From assembly GCA_938082635.1 (NCBI GenBank), contig CALLLI010000224.1:1-64000 (forward strand): a stretch of DNA of 64,000 nt. The letters are read 5' to 3'. The number at the start of each line of letters is the position of its first letter. Positions within the stretch are counted from its first letter, which is position 1. Positions 29,357 to 38,172 of the stretch are shown one piece after another. Made by a program: the position numbers and the translations under genes. Under the pieces are notes generated by a model. The model did not search any database. It was not told the DNA's origin and was given only the letters and a program-made list of their open reading frames with translations. Source of the stretch: an uncultured Verrucomicrobiales bacterium (GTDB taxonomy: Bacteria > Verrucomicrobiota > Verrucomicrobiia > Verrucomicrobiales > DEV007).

Positions 29357-29415
29357 CGTGTGCTAACGTGACCGACGTCTCTCCGGGCGTCAAAAGGCAT
29401 TTATTTAGATAGACC

Positions 29416-30345
29416 ATGGCGGCTCCTCAAAAGACTCCCTCTCCCGAAGAGGCCGTGGATGACGCCAAGGTAGACGCCTTCCTCGAGTTCATGCGTGTGG
29501 AGAAGGATGCCTCCGACCGCACTGGCCGGAACTACCTCCAGGCTCTCAACCGATTTCGTAAACGTCACCCCCTCGGCTTCAAATCGTGGGAACAGTGCCA
29601 GCCTGACGACTTTCGGGCCTACCTCTTCGAGATGATGAAGGAGGAACGCGCGCGCAGCACGATTCGGCTCCACTTCGCCGCTCTTCGATCCTTCTACAAA
29701 TTTCTCTGCCACCGGCACGGCCTCGAACCGAGTCCGCTAGCAAACGTGCAACTACCGAAGTTAGAGAAGAAGCTTCCAGTTGTCCTCACTCTCAAGCAGA
29801 TCGAAGAACTCCTCGCACTCCCACTGAAGATCGAGCAACCTAAGCAAGCCGCCAGTTGGGTGGGCGAGCGTGATGCCGCCATCCTCGAACTCTTCTACAG
29901 CACCGGCATGCGATTGGAAGAACTCGCGAAGGCAGACATTGCGGATCTGGACACCTACCAAGAAACCATGCGAGTCATCGGCAAAGGACGCAAAGAACGC
30001 CTCTGCCCTGTCGGCCATCACGCGCTCGAGGCCATCCAGCGTTACAGGCAGAAAGCAGGCGTGCACGAAGGACCGATCTTCATTTCCAAGCTGGGCAAAC
30101 GCATGTCACGCACATCGATTCACAATGTGGTAAAGAAGTATCTGCGCCACTCCGGTATCCCCATCGATATCAGCGCCCACAAGCTCCGCCACTCTTTCGC
30201 AACGCATCTGTTAGACAATGGCGCTGATTTGCGAAGCGTGCAGGCCTTGTTAGGCCACGTAAGTCTTTCGACCACACAGATCTACACGCACGTCAGCGTC
30301 GCGCGGATGAAGGAAGCTTACGACGAAGCTCACCCTCGGGCCTAG
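29416..30345 (+). CDS. Tyrosine recombinase of the XerC/XerD type
   Basis: A 309-residue site-specific recombinase. The N-terminal SAM-like core-binding domain spans about 14-110. The catalytic domain spans about 125-305. The active-site set is present: Arg166 in STGMRLEEL, a Lys in GKGRKER, His255-x-x-Arg258 in HKLRHSFATHLL, His281 in LLGHVSLS and nucleophile Tyr290 in QIYTHVS. Length and the close match to the Xer signature suggest chromosome-dimer resolution rather than a mobile integrase. No phage or integron genes are adjacent. XerC and XerD cannot be separated from sequence alone. Confidence 0.92.
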   Translation: MAAPQKTPSPEEAVDDAKVDAFLEFMRVEKDASDRTGRNYLQALNRFRKRHPLGFKSWEQCQPDDFRAYLFEMMKEERARSTIRLHFAALRSFYKFLCHRHGLEPSPLANVQLPKLEKKLPVVLTLKQIEELLALPLKIEQPKQAASWVGERDAAILELFYSTGMRLEELAKADIADLDTYQETMRVIGKGRKERLCPVGHHALEAIQRYRQKAGVHEGPIFISKLGKRMSRTSIHNVVKKYLRHSGIPIDISAHKLRHSFATHLLDNGADLRSVQALLGHVSLSTTQIYTHVSVARMKEAYDEAHPRA

Positions 30346-30347
30346 CG

Positions 30348-30872
30348 TTACTCCAACTCGAAGTTGGGCACTTCCATCACTTCCCCGTCTAACGGAATAT
30401 TAAAATCGTCTTGACTGGCCATCCTGATTCCAAAAATGACCATGCCCACCGCGAAGAGGATAACAAGAACAAAGCCGACGATGACCATGATTCCAGTAAT
30501 TTTCCAGAAACCGCGCTGCGCCGATAGAGCACTTTCCAAGTGATCGTTGCTGCCAGAATACTGAAACTGTGTGATTGCCGAACCATATTTCCACAGCTTA
30601 ATTGCTGGGACAATGTAAATCAGGCCCATGAGCACGTAGAGGACTCCAATGAAAAGGGCCCCTGGGCCCATCTGCTTCATCATGGCCGCCGACACCCCCA
30701 GCCCAGCCAGAATCGTAAATCCGGCCCCGAGGAAAGCTAAGACGGCAAGAAACCGCACCCAAGGCTTCGTGCCCGTGAGTTCGCTCACGACACGTGGTGA
30801 CACGGCACCGCCTACAGCAGTATTTGTTCCAAGTGGGTCAGCAGAAGGGCTTTCGTAAGGGTTGGGATCCAT
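30348..30872 (-). CDS. Small three-helix membrane protein, DUF5362-like
   Basis: This 174-residue protein starts at ATG 30872 (MDPNPYESPSADP); an upstream in-frame start at 30992 adds residues unlike protein. A proline-rich cytoplasmic N-terminus of about 45 residues precedes hydrophobic segments at about 55-75, 80-105 and 140-165. The segment between helices two and three (SNDHLESALSAQRGFWKITG) resembles DUF5362-type proteins. The MDPNPYESP start is common in small PVC membrane proteins. Function is unknown. It is divergent from the RDD operon and convergent with the Xer gene. Confidence 0.75.
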   Translation of the reverse strand: MDPNPYESPSADPLGTNTAVGGAVSPRVVSELTGTKPWVRFLAVLAFLGAGFTILAGLGVSAAMMKQMGPGALFIGVLYVLMGLIYIVPAIKLWKYGSAITQFQYSGSNDHLESALSAQRGFWKITGIMVIVGFVLVILFAVGMVIFGIRMASQDDFNIPLDGEVMEVPNFELE

Positions 30873-30963
30873 GGCAGCCCACTGGAGCAAAGCGTGCACT
30901 CTTTGTCGACTTCCAAGCCCAGAATTCTGAGGCATTTCTAAAGATCTGTGTTTCTTTGAGCCA

Positions 30964-31692
30964 ATGTCAGAAACATCGCCCGCCATTCCCAAGATTGATA
31001 CGCGTCAACGTATCGAACTGACCGAAGGCGTGGAGATCTGGCTGCCCATCGCTGGGCCTACGGTCCGTGCCATGGCCTACCTGATCGATTTCCTCATCCG
31101 CTGGGGGATCCTCATCGGCGTAGGAATTATCATCGGGCTAGCCAGCACCTTCTTAGGCGAGAATGTCGCCCAAGGGCTGATGCTACTCTTCATGTTCTGG
31201 TGGACGTGGTTCTTCTACGTCTTTTACGAGGTGGGCAAACGTGGTGCCTCTCCTGGCAAACGCGCCATGGGCTTACGAGTGGTGCAAACGTCAGGCGCAC
31301 CACTCACTTGGAGCCAGGCTATTGTTAGGAATCTCCTCAGGTTCGTGGATGCCCTGCCTGTGGGCTATGCCTTCGGTTTAATCGCCTGCTTGTCAGGGAA
31401 TGGCTTTCAACGCTTGGGAGACATGGCCGCAGGCACCTGTGTTATCTATGCGGGCACAGAGCCTCCCACTGAAGGACCCATGCCTCTGAATCTAGAACCC
31501 CTTGCGCCATCCACGGCATTGGAACGATCGGAACAGCTCGCCATCGTGAGTTATCTGGAACGCGCTGGACTCTGGTCCGACGCTCGACGTGAAGAACTTG
31601 CCAATCACGTGCCCACGCTCACTCGCCAAACAGGACGCGAGGGCGTCAATCGCCTCCTCCGAATGGGCCGCTGGATTCGCAACTCTTCCTAG
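30964..31692 (+). CDS. RDD family membrane protein
   Basis: This 242-residue protein carries an RDD domain at about 25-160: VRAMAYLIDFLIRWG gives the Arg-Asp pattern of the family, followed by two more hydrophobic segments and GASPGKRAMGLRVVQ, then FVDALP. The C-terminal 80 residues are soluble. RDD proteins are membrane proteins, possibly transporters, of uncertain role. As the first gene of a six-gene run with SpoIIM, MoxR and DUF58 proteins, it fits a well-known bacterial cluster. Confidence 0.88.
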   Translation: MSETSPAIPKIDTRQRIELTEGVEIWLPIAGPTVRAMAYLIDFLIRWGILIGVGIIIGLASTFLGENVAQGLMLLFMFWWTWFFYVFYEVGKRGASPGKRAMGLRVVQTSGAPLTWSQAIVRNLLRFVDALPVGYAFGLIACLSGNGFQRLGDMAAGTCVIYAGTEPPTEGPMPLNLEPLAPSTALERSEQLAIVSYLERAGLWSDARREELANHVPTLTRQTGREGVNRLLRMGRWIRNSS

Positions 31693-31707
31693 CACTGATC
31701 AGATATC

Positions 31708-32673
31708 ATGAATCGGCATACTTTCGAATCCCTGCACCAGAAGCGTTGGAGTGCTTTTGAAACAATGCTCGATGAACTGGACGGAAAGAATCCGCCGCAG
31801 CAAAGTGCCGAGTTTCCTGCCATGTTTCGACAAGTGTGCAGCGATCTTTCACTCGCACAGCAACGCATGTACGGCTTACGCCTCTGCGAGAGGCTCAATG
31901 CGATGGTCATTCGCGGCCACAAACACCTCTACCGGAGTTCCGCACGACTCGGAGAAGGAGTCTTGCGTTTCATCGCCGTCGATTTCCCCAGGGCCTTTCG
32001 TCAAGACATCAAGCTTTTCTGGATCAACTGCGTCTTCTTCCTCGTCCCGCTCGCTGGCATCATCCTTGGAGCCATGATCGAACCGCGTTGGAGTCATGCA
32101 CTCCTCGGCACAGAGCAAATGTCTCAACTTCAGTCCATGTATGGGAGCGATAGTCCCATCGAGCACTTGCGGGAGGAGTTCGGCTCGAGCTTCATGATGT
32201 TCGCCTTCTACATCATTAATAACATTGGCATTGATTTCCGAATCTTTGCCGGCGGCATCCTGTGCGGCGTAGGCACTCTGTTCTTCATCGTCTTTAACGG
32301 GCTCTTCTTCGGTGCGGCCACCGCCTACATCCACGAAGCCGCCAATCCCGAGGCCTTCTACACGTTTATTTGTGGTCACGCTAGCGTCGAAATCATGGGA
32401 ATGCTCGTAGCGGGCATGGCTGGACTTCACATTGGTTTGGGCATCTTGCATTCGGGGCAGCGCGGGCGGAAGCAAGCTTTGTTAGACGCAGGGAAGCGCG
32501 CGGTCACCTTTCTCTACGGAGCGGCTCTCCTCACGTTCTTAGCGGCCATCATCGAAGGCTTCTGGTCAGCCCAACCCGTCTCGGCTTCTATCAAATACGC
32601 CGTCGCGACTTTTTGGTTCGTCGCCTTAATCGCCTACTTCACCTTTGCCGGGGGACAATCCGATGAAGCTTGA
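31708..32673 (+). CDS. SpoIIM-family (stage II sporulation protein M) membrane protein
   Basis: This 321-residue protein has a soluble N-terminal region of about 95 residues, then several transmembrane segments between about 105 and 320. Segments such as NNIGIDFRIFAGGILCGVG and HASVEIMGMLVAGMAGLHIG are characteristic of the SpoIIM/DUF95 family. Despite the name, members occur in non-sporulating bacteria next to RDD, MoxR and DUF58 genes. It starts 15 bases after the RDD gene and its end overlaps the next gene by 11 bases. Confidence 0.88.
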   Translation: MNRHTFESLHQKRWSAFETMLDELDGKNPPQQSAEFPAMFRQVCSDLSLAQQRMYGLRLCERLNAMVIRGHKHLYRSSARLGEGVLRFIAVDFPRAFRQDIKLFWINCVFFLVPLAGIILGAMIEPRWSHALLGTEQMSQLQSMYGSDSPIEHLREEFGSSFMMFAFYIINNIGIDFRIFAGGILCGVGTLFFIVFNGLFFGAATAYIHEAANPEAFYTFICGHASVEIMGMLVAGMAGLHIGLGILHSGQRGRKQALLDAGKRAVTFLYGAALLTFLAAIIEGFWSAQPVSASIKYAVATFWFVALIAYFTFAGGQSDEA

Positions 32674-34171
32674 GGATGTCTCGGCCGAGATCCGGCCTCG
32701 CACTTCTTGGGAAGCCATCGATCTCGGCATGGCGCTGGCGCGTCGCGACTATGGCTTCATCATGCTGGCCTGGGCCTGCACGGCATTGCCTTTCTGCGCG
32801 TTGTTAGTCTGCCTTCTCCAAGCTTGGCCTAGCCTATGGGCCATCGCGATCTTCTGGTTCAAACCGCTCTATGACCGTGTGCCCCTCTTCATCCTAAGCC
32901 GTTCGCTCTTTGGCACTCGGCCTCGCTTGCGAGAGATTCTGGGATCTCCCAAGTTCTTCATCGGCATGCTAATCGGCGACCTTACTTGGCGGCGTTTCTC
33001 TCCGGCCCGGAGCTACCTCATGCCAGTAGGCTTGTTAGAAGGACTTTCTGGAAAACCCCGCAGCACACGCGTCAGTATTCTCAATCGCGAGGCAGATGCT
33101 CACACCACCTCGCTCATCACTGCGTGTGCTCTCTTCGAAGTTGCCATCGCATTTGGATTTATCGGCTTGTTAGTCATACTCAACCCGTCACCAGCCATTG
33201 GCGCCGAGCTGGAAGACTGGATGGCAGGTTTCGAGATGGAGGAATTCTCCCCGATTCCGAATATCGTCTACTACCTATTCACGGCGGCCTATTTCCTCGC
33301 CATCAGCCTAGTAGAGCCTTTCTATGTAGGCGGCGGCTTTGGCATGTATGTGAATGGCCGTACCCAGAGCGAGGGCTGGGACCTCGAGTTGAAATTCCGC
33401 CAACTCGAATCTCGTCTGGTCGCCCGCGTGACCAAGACAATAACTATCATTCTTCTATCTACTCTTCTCATTGCCTCAACCAGCCCCGGCCAGGCTCAAG
33501 ACGCGATTCTAGATTTGGAAACAGAGCTGACCCAGACCGAGGAGATCGATTCTGCTCCGAAGACCGTCGCAGAGAAGATACTCGAGCAACCTGAATTCGA
33601 AGTCCACAGCCGCACTCAAGAGAAATGGGATTGGAAAGGAAACAACCGGGAGTCAAACAGAGGTGGTGGCGTTGGTTTCTTTCAAATCCTAGGCAATTTC
33701 TTCTTCTGGCTAGTCGTGGTGGCAGCGATAGGCGGACTGGCCTACTGGATCTACACCTACCGACACGTCTTCCTCAATCGCAGTTTCAAAAGAAGTTCAA
33801 CCCCCTCACACTCACGTGCCACCACCGTGATGGGAATGGATGTTCGCACCGAATCACTTCCTGACAACATCGCCCAAGCAGCCTGGGATGCCTGGACTGC
33901 AGGACAACGTCAGGAGGCGCTGAGCCTTCTCTATCGAGGATCCATTTCTTGGATGGTCGTGCGGGAGAACCTTCCCATCATTGAAAGCGATACGGAATTC
34001 GACTGCATCCAGCGTGCTGAGGCTCTGACAGATCGCCAAATGGTCGCCTATTTCAGCCAGCTCACAGATCGCTGGACCAGTGCCGCCTACGGGAAGCTCT
34101 GGCCTGACGATGCGACAGTCGAACTTCTCTGCAAAGACTGGCCCTTTCACCAGAAGGAGGCGTCTTCATGA
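32663..34171 (+). CDS. Membrane protein with DUF4129-like C-terminus
   Basis: This 502-residue protein is taken from ATG 32663, overlapping the SpoIIM stop, because an in-frame start six codons earlier is less natural. The N-terminal half holds hydrophobic segments at about 32-75 and 150-240. A linker rich in Glu/Asp follows, then a single transmembrane helix near 345-370. The C-terminal cytoplasmic domain (about 400-500, AWDAWTAGQRQEALSLLYRG) resembles DUF4129, which sits beside DUF4350, MoxR and DUF58 genes in many bacteria. Exact function unknown. It overlaps the next gene by four bases (ATGA), so the genes are translationally coupled. Confidence 0.8.
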   Translation: MKLEDVSAEIRPRTSWEAIDLGMALARRDYGFIMLAWACTALPFCALLVCLLQAWPSLWAIAIFWFKPLYDRVPLFILSRSLFGTRPRLREILGSPKFFIGMLIGDLTWRRFSPARSYLMPVGLLEGLSGKPRSTRVSILNREADAHTTSLITACALFEVAIAFGFIGLLVILNPSPAIGAELEDWMAGFEMEEFSPIPNIVYYLFTAAYFLAISLVEPFYVGGGFGMYVNGRTQSEGWDLELKFRQLESRLVARVTKTITIILLSTLLIASTSPGQAQDAILDLETELTQTEEIDSAPKTVAEKILEQPEFEVHSRTQEKWDWKGNNRESNRGGGVGFFQILGNFFFWLVVVAAIGGLAYWIYTYRHVFLNRSFKRSSTPSHSRATTVMGMDVRTESLPDNIAQAAWDAWTAGQRQEALSLLYRGSISWMVVRENLPIIESDTEFDCIQRAEALTDRQMVAYFSQLTDRWTSAAYGKLWPDDATVELLCKDWPFHQKEASS

Positions 34172-35292
34172 AACCTTTCTCCCTAGTATTGGTCAGCCTC
34201 CTGTGCCTGACACTCACCTCATGCCTTGAAAAACGTAAGGAAACCACCGAAATCGGCTACACAGGCGAGGCTCGACGCAATGCTTTCCTTGCTTCCGAGC
34301 AACTCTATCAATCTTACGGTGTCGAGGCTTCTAGTTCACTCCACCTCGATGAAATGCCGTGGGATGGCACCATGTTGATCATGCCCGGGCAGGCCATCAC
34401 GACTCCAAGTCGTGCGCGCCAACTAAAGACATGGGTTGAGAATGGTGGCCACCTTGTCTACTTGCTGCATGGCACCGGCATGATGAGGTGGGAGAGCGAA
34501 GGTGGCCAATACGAGGAACCCGACCTCGTCGATCACCCTCTCCTCGATGCCTACGGAATTCGCTTCGGTGAACTTACCGACAACGAAAGCACAACATCGT
34601 TTGATCTTGGCAACTATTCTGGACGAGTCCTGTTCCCAATCAGCAACACGTTTGACGTGACAGATACAGACGATGTGGACCATTTCATGGGCAAAGATGT
34701 AGAGAATGCCCTCATGGTCAGCATTGACTCTGGCAATGGCCGCTTCACCGCGCTCGCATCAGCTTTCCCCATGCGCAATCGCGCGATCGCTCAAGAAGAC
34801 CACGCTGCCTTCACTCTAGCACTCAGCGAGCTTCACGAATGCTACGAAGTGCTCTTCGTGTATGCCAGCGACCTTTCATTCTGGGGCATGCTCTGGGAAG
34901 CTGGTTGGATGCCCTTGTTAAGCTTGCTCACCCTCTTACTCTTCTGGCTATGGAAATCCCTCCCTAGCTTCGGCCCGCGCCTGCCACCGGCGACTGCCTT
35001 GCCTCGTCATTTCTCCGATCATCTCGGGATGACCGCGCAATTCCTTTGGCGCCACAGCGCACCCAACAGCCTCTTGGCTCCAGTACGACGCCGCTTAGTC
35101 AAACACTATCAGTCCTCTACAGGACGCGCCTTGCCCGGCTTCAATGATCCGGAATTGCACGCTTACCTTGCAGAACGTAGTGGTCTGGCTCTCGATCGCG
35201 TTCACGAAGCCATGCTCGGAGAACCCAAGAAGGATGCCAACCAATTCACACGTTTGATCCAAGACATTACTTTGCTAGAAACGAGCTTATGA
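34168..35292 (+). CDS. DUF4350 domain lipoprotein/membrane protein
   Basis: This 374-residue protein begins with a signal sequence and lipobox-like LTLTSC (Cys19). A Rossmann-like DUF4350 domain covers about 30-210, with WDGTMLIMPGQAITTPSRAR and WVENGGHLVYLLHG, as in GATase-1-like proteins that lost the catalytic Cys. A transmembrane helix lies near 248-268. A soluble C-terminal tail follows. The family accompanies DUF4129, MoxR and DUF58 proteins. It overlaps neighbours by four bases on both sides. Confidence 0.87.
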   Translation: MKPFSLVLVSLLCLTLTSCLEKRKETTEIGYTGEARRNAFLASEQLYQSYGVEASSSLHLDEMPWDGTMLIMPGQAITTPSRARQLKTWVENGGHLVYLLHGTGMMRWESEGGQYEEPDLVDHPLLDAYGIRFGELTDNESTTSFDLGNYSGRVLFPISNTFDVTDTDDVDHFMGKDVENALMVSIDSGNGRFTALASAFPMRNRAIAQEDHAAFTLALSELHECYEVLFVYASDLSFWGMLWEAGWMPLLSLLTLLLFWLWKSLPSFGPRLPPATALPRHFSDHLGMTAQFLWRHSAPNSLLAPVRRRLVKHYQSSTGRALPGFNDPELHAYLAERSGLALDRVHEAMLGEPKKDANQFTRLIQDITLLETSL

Positions 35293-36344
35293 ACGACACA
35301 AACGAACCCACGGGCCCTCCTCTACCTCCTCTACCTCCGCATTCCTCGGAGCCCACGCCACCCACCGACTTCCGTCGAGAGACCGCCGAACTGCCAGCGA
35401 AGCCCCCAAGCATTTGGCAACGCATCCGAAATGAGGTCACTCGTGTCTTCATCGGTCAAGACGCGGTCATCGATCAAGTCCTGGCTGCGCTCATCGCAAG
35501 CGGCCACATTCTACTCGAAGGCAAGCCTGGGCTTGGCAAGACGCATCTCGTCCTCGCATTGTCGCGAACCTTCGCCGGCAACTTCCAGCGGATCCAGTTC
35601 ACCCCAGATCTCATGCCCTCAGATGTCACGGGACATTCTCTCTTCGACATGAGTACCCAGCAGTTCCGATTGCGCAAAGGACCGGTTTTCACCAACCTAC
35701 TCTTGGCTGATGAGATCAATCGCGCTCCCGCCAAGACTCAGGCCGCTTTGTTAGAAGTGATGCAAGAGGCTCAAGTCACGATCGATGGCGAATCCATGCC
35801 GTTGCAACCGCCATTCATGACCTTTGCCACGCAAAACCCGATCGAGCAGGAAGGCACGTACCCATTACCAGAAGCACAACTGGACCGTTTCCTACTCAAG
35901 ATCCTCATCGATTACCCAAGCTTGGCCGATGAAGAGACCATCGTGAAACGCGCTGCCGGAGGCGCAGGTGGACGGGGCCTCGATCCCAACACGATTTCCC
36001 CAATCTGCCAGCCGGAAGACATCATTGCCGGACAGCAGGCGGCCGCCGAAGTTCAAGCAGTCGATGAAGTCATCCACTATGCGGTCAATCTCATCCGAGC
36101 CACTCGCGAGTCTGATGCGATCACTTTGGGTGCCGGTACCCGCGGTGCCATCAGCCTCATTCGCATGGCGAAAGCATTCGCCGTGCTTGATGATCGTCAG
36201 TTCATCACTCCAGCCGACGTCAAACGAGCCACCCTTCCTGTCTTACGTCACCGGGTCGCTCTTGCACCAGAGATTGCCATCAGTGGTCAGCAAATTGACG
36301 ATGTCCTCACGACCATCATCCACACCGTCGAAACACCTCGCTAG
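35289..36344 (+). CDS. MoxR-family AAA+ ATPase
   Basis: This 351-residue ATPase has a proline-rich N-terminus (about 1-35) and then an AAA_3 core. Walker A is GKPGLGKTHL near 78-87; Walker B is LLADEINRAPAKTQAALLE; the sensor region is TFATQNPIEQEGTYPLPEAQLDRF. A C-terminal lid domain follows. MoxR ATPases act as chaperones for metal-cofactor or complex assembly, usually with a VWA/DUF58 partner, here the next gene. It overlaps the previous gene by four bases. Confidence 0.95.
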   Translation: MNDTNEPTGPPLPPLPPHSSEPTPPTDFRRETAELPAKPPSIWQRIRNEVTRVFIGQDAVIDQVLAALIASGHILLEGKPGLGKTHLVLALSRTFAGNFQRIQFTPDLMPSDVTGHSLFDMSTQQFRLRKGPVFTNLLLADEINRAPAKTQAALLEVMQEAQVTIDGESMPLQPPFMTFATQNPIEQEGTYPLPEAQLDRFLLKILIDYPSLADEETIVKRAAGGAGGRGLDPNTISPICQPEDIIAGQQAAAEVQAVDEVIHYAVNLIRATRESDAITLGAGTRGAISLIRMAKAFAVLDDRQFITPADVKRATLPVLRHRVALAPEIAISGQQIDDVLTTIIHTVETPR

Positions 36345-36364
36345 CAAAGCCTGACGTATTCACG

Positions 36365-37669
36365 ATGAGGCCCACCACTCGTCTACTCCATAGTATCCTG
36401 GTCTGGATCGCTTTCGGTATCGCTGCGTCTTTCTGGCAGCCATTCGTGGCTCTATGGTGGGAATTAGGAGTTCTGCTAGTAGCCCTTTTCGGAATCGACT
36501 TCATCCTTTCCAGATCTAGCAGACGCATCGATATCGAGCGCAAGATTCCGGGACGACTGGCTATCAACGTCGAAGCCGAGATCTCACTCACGTTACACAA
36601 CCGGAGCCGCTTGAACGCCCACCTCTCAGTCTTCGATGAGCTCCCTGAAGAGGCCCACGCCCCGGACATTCCCTGGAACGGCGCTGTCCCGCCCAAAGGC
36701 TACACTGCAGTTACCTACCCAATTCGCATGCGGAAACGAGGGCGCTCCAAGCTCGGCGCTATCCATGTGCTCCACCAATCTCCCCTAGGCCTCTGGCAGC
36801 GCAGGTACCTCACCGATCATGAGGACGAGATCCGGGTTTACCCAAATTACGAACCCGTCGTGCGCTACGCTCTCCTTGCCATGGAGAATCGCGAAAACCA
36901 AATAGGCATCGTCACAAAGAATCGCCGCGGAGCCAGCCTAAACTTCCATCAGCTACGGGACTATCAAGAAGGCGACAACCTCTCGCAGATCAATTGGAAG
37001 GCCACCTCCAAACGCCTCCAACTCATCAGCCGAGAGTACCGCGAAGAACGGGATCAGAACGTCATTCTCATGGTCGATTGCGGACGCCGTATGCGCGCAC
37101 TGGATGGGGATCTCTCACAGTTTGATCACTGCCTCAACGCCATGCTCCTGCTATCATTTATCGCTCTCCGACAGAGCGACCACGTTGGCATCCTCAGTTT
37201 CGGCGGCACCGATCGCTGGCTGCCTCCGGTCAAAGGGCAGCACGCCATGACGACCGTGCTCAACCACCTCTACGACTACGAAACAAGTCCCAAGACAAGC
37301 GATTTCGCAGAAGCCGCCGAGCGCCTGATGAAACGACAACGCCGTCGCGCCCTCGTCATTCTCCTAACCAATCTACGGAGCGAAGACATTGCCAACATCC
37401 TCCCACCGCTCCAACTCATGAAGCGGCGTCACCTCCCACTCATCGCCAGCCTCCGTGAATCTACCACCGAGGGAGCCTTGAAACATCCCGTCAACACCTT
37501 CGAGGGCGCCCTCACCCACAGCGCCACTCAGCGCTATGTCGAAGAGCGCAATCAGACCTTCGAACAGATTCGCTCACACGGTATCCTCACCCTAGACGAC
37601 ACCGCCGCTAATCTCCCTACCGCTCTCACCAATCGGTATCTGGAGATCAAAGACGCCGGGACCCTCTAG
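36365..37669 (+). CDS. DUF58 domain protein, MoxR partner
   Basis: This 434-residue protein has two N-terminal hydrophobic segments (about 8-50), a beta-rich region with LHNRSRLNAHLSVFDELP, and the DUF58 signature around 200 (GASLNFHQLRDYQEGDNLSQINWKA, written here as key residues Arg-x-Tyr-x-x-Gly-Asp and Ile-x-Trp-Lys). A VWA-like segment follows (NVILMVDCGRRM, a degenerate MIDAS). DUF58 proteins pair with MoxR ATPases. It is the last gene of the six-gene run and ends three bases from the stop of a fragment on the other strand. Confidence 0.93.
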   Translation: MRPTTRLLHSILVWIAFGIAASFWQPFVALWWELGVLLVALFGIDFILSRSSRRIDIERKIPGRLAINVEAEISLTLHNRSRLNAHLSVFDELPEEAHAPDIPWNGAVPPKGYTAVTYPIRMRKRGRSKLGAIHVLHQSPLGLWQRRYLTDHEDEIRVYPNYEPVVRYALLAMENRENQIGIVTKNRRGASLNFHQLRDYQEGDNLSQINWKATSKRLQLISREYREERDQNVILMVDCGRRMRALDGDLSQFDHCLNAMLLLSFIALRQSDHVGILSFGGTDRWLPPVKGQHAMTTVLNHLYDYETSPKTSDFAEAAERLMKRQRRRALVILLTNLRSEDIANILPPLQLMKRRHLPLIASLRESTTEGALKHPVNTFEGALTHSATQRYVEERNQTFEQIRSHGILTLDDTAANLPTALTNRYLEIKDAGTL

Positions 37670-37881
37670 CGCTCACCCTCTTCTTTACCAATATCCTCGG
37701 TCTCACTTCGCTTCCCCGTGATCAAATAACGTGCCAAGTCACAAAGACCCGCATAACGGAAACGCGAATCAGCGTAATGCTCTAGCACATAGAACGCGAA
37801 GTAATAGAACGCCTTTCAGCTTAAGAACCTTGGGAATCGAAATATCCATCGTTTCAGCAAAGACAATACTTTCTTGTTAAA
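37666..37881 (-). pseudogene. Remnant of a small gene with an in-frame TGA
   Basis: On the minus strand a protein-like stretch reads LLKRWIFRFPRFLS, then TGA at 37818-37816, then KAFYYFAFYVLEHYADSRF and on to a TAG at 37668-37666. The aromatic-rich sequence is coherent on both sides and most easily explained by a Trp codon (TGG) turned TGA. No SECIS-like hairpin was seen after it. I do not recognise the family. It lies in a decaying region. Confidence 0.4.
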
Positions 37882-37887
37882 TGACTA

Positions 37888-38031
37888 TCATTTGCCACGT
37901 CTCTTCGATTTCCACCACTTGATCAAGAGCATGATCGTAATCACTCCCCCAAGGAACGACCAGGCAGCCACTTCTCCATTCATCAGTTTACCGATAAAAT
38001 CTGACTGCCTCGCAGCAACTAGGTAGCTCAT
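37888..38031 (-). CDS. Short single-helix membrane peptide, hypothetical
   Basis: A 47-codon frame (MSYLVAARQSDFIGKLMNGE at the start) has one hydrophobic segment at about 22-36 followed by a strongly basic end, KWWKSKRRGK, consistent with a small membrane protein. A longer in-frame start at 38145 exists but its extra residues do not look coding. It may equally be another remnant in the decaying region. Confidence 0.35.
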   Translation of the reverse strand: MSYLVAARQSDFIGKLMNGEVAAWSFLGGVITIMLLIKWWKSKRRGK

Positions 38032-38172
38032 TAAAATACAAGATAGTTGAGATGATTGGAACGGAGTTGCTCCACCAACTTTCCCATTCCTACAGCCACT
38101 CGATCCTCCTGGCAATGCCAATACAAGCGCATTGCTAGAATCCACTTTGGCCTTAGAACTCCGGACGCGAAC

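Noticed and set aside
29416-30345. Xer-type recombinase as integrase of an integrative element
   Set aside because: It has XerC/D length and motifs and no att-like repeats, tRNA or phage genes around it.
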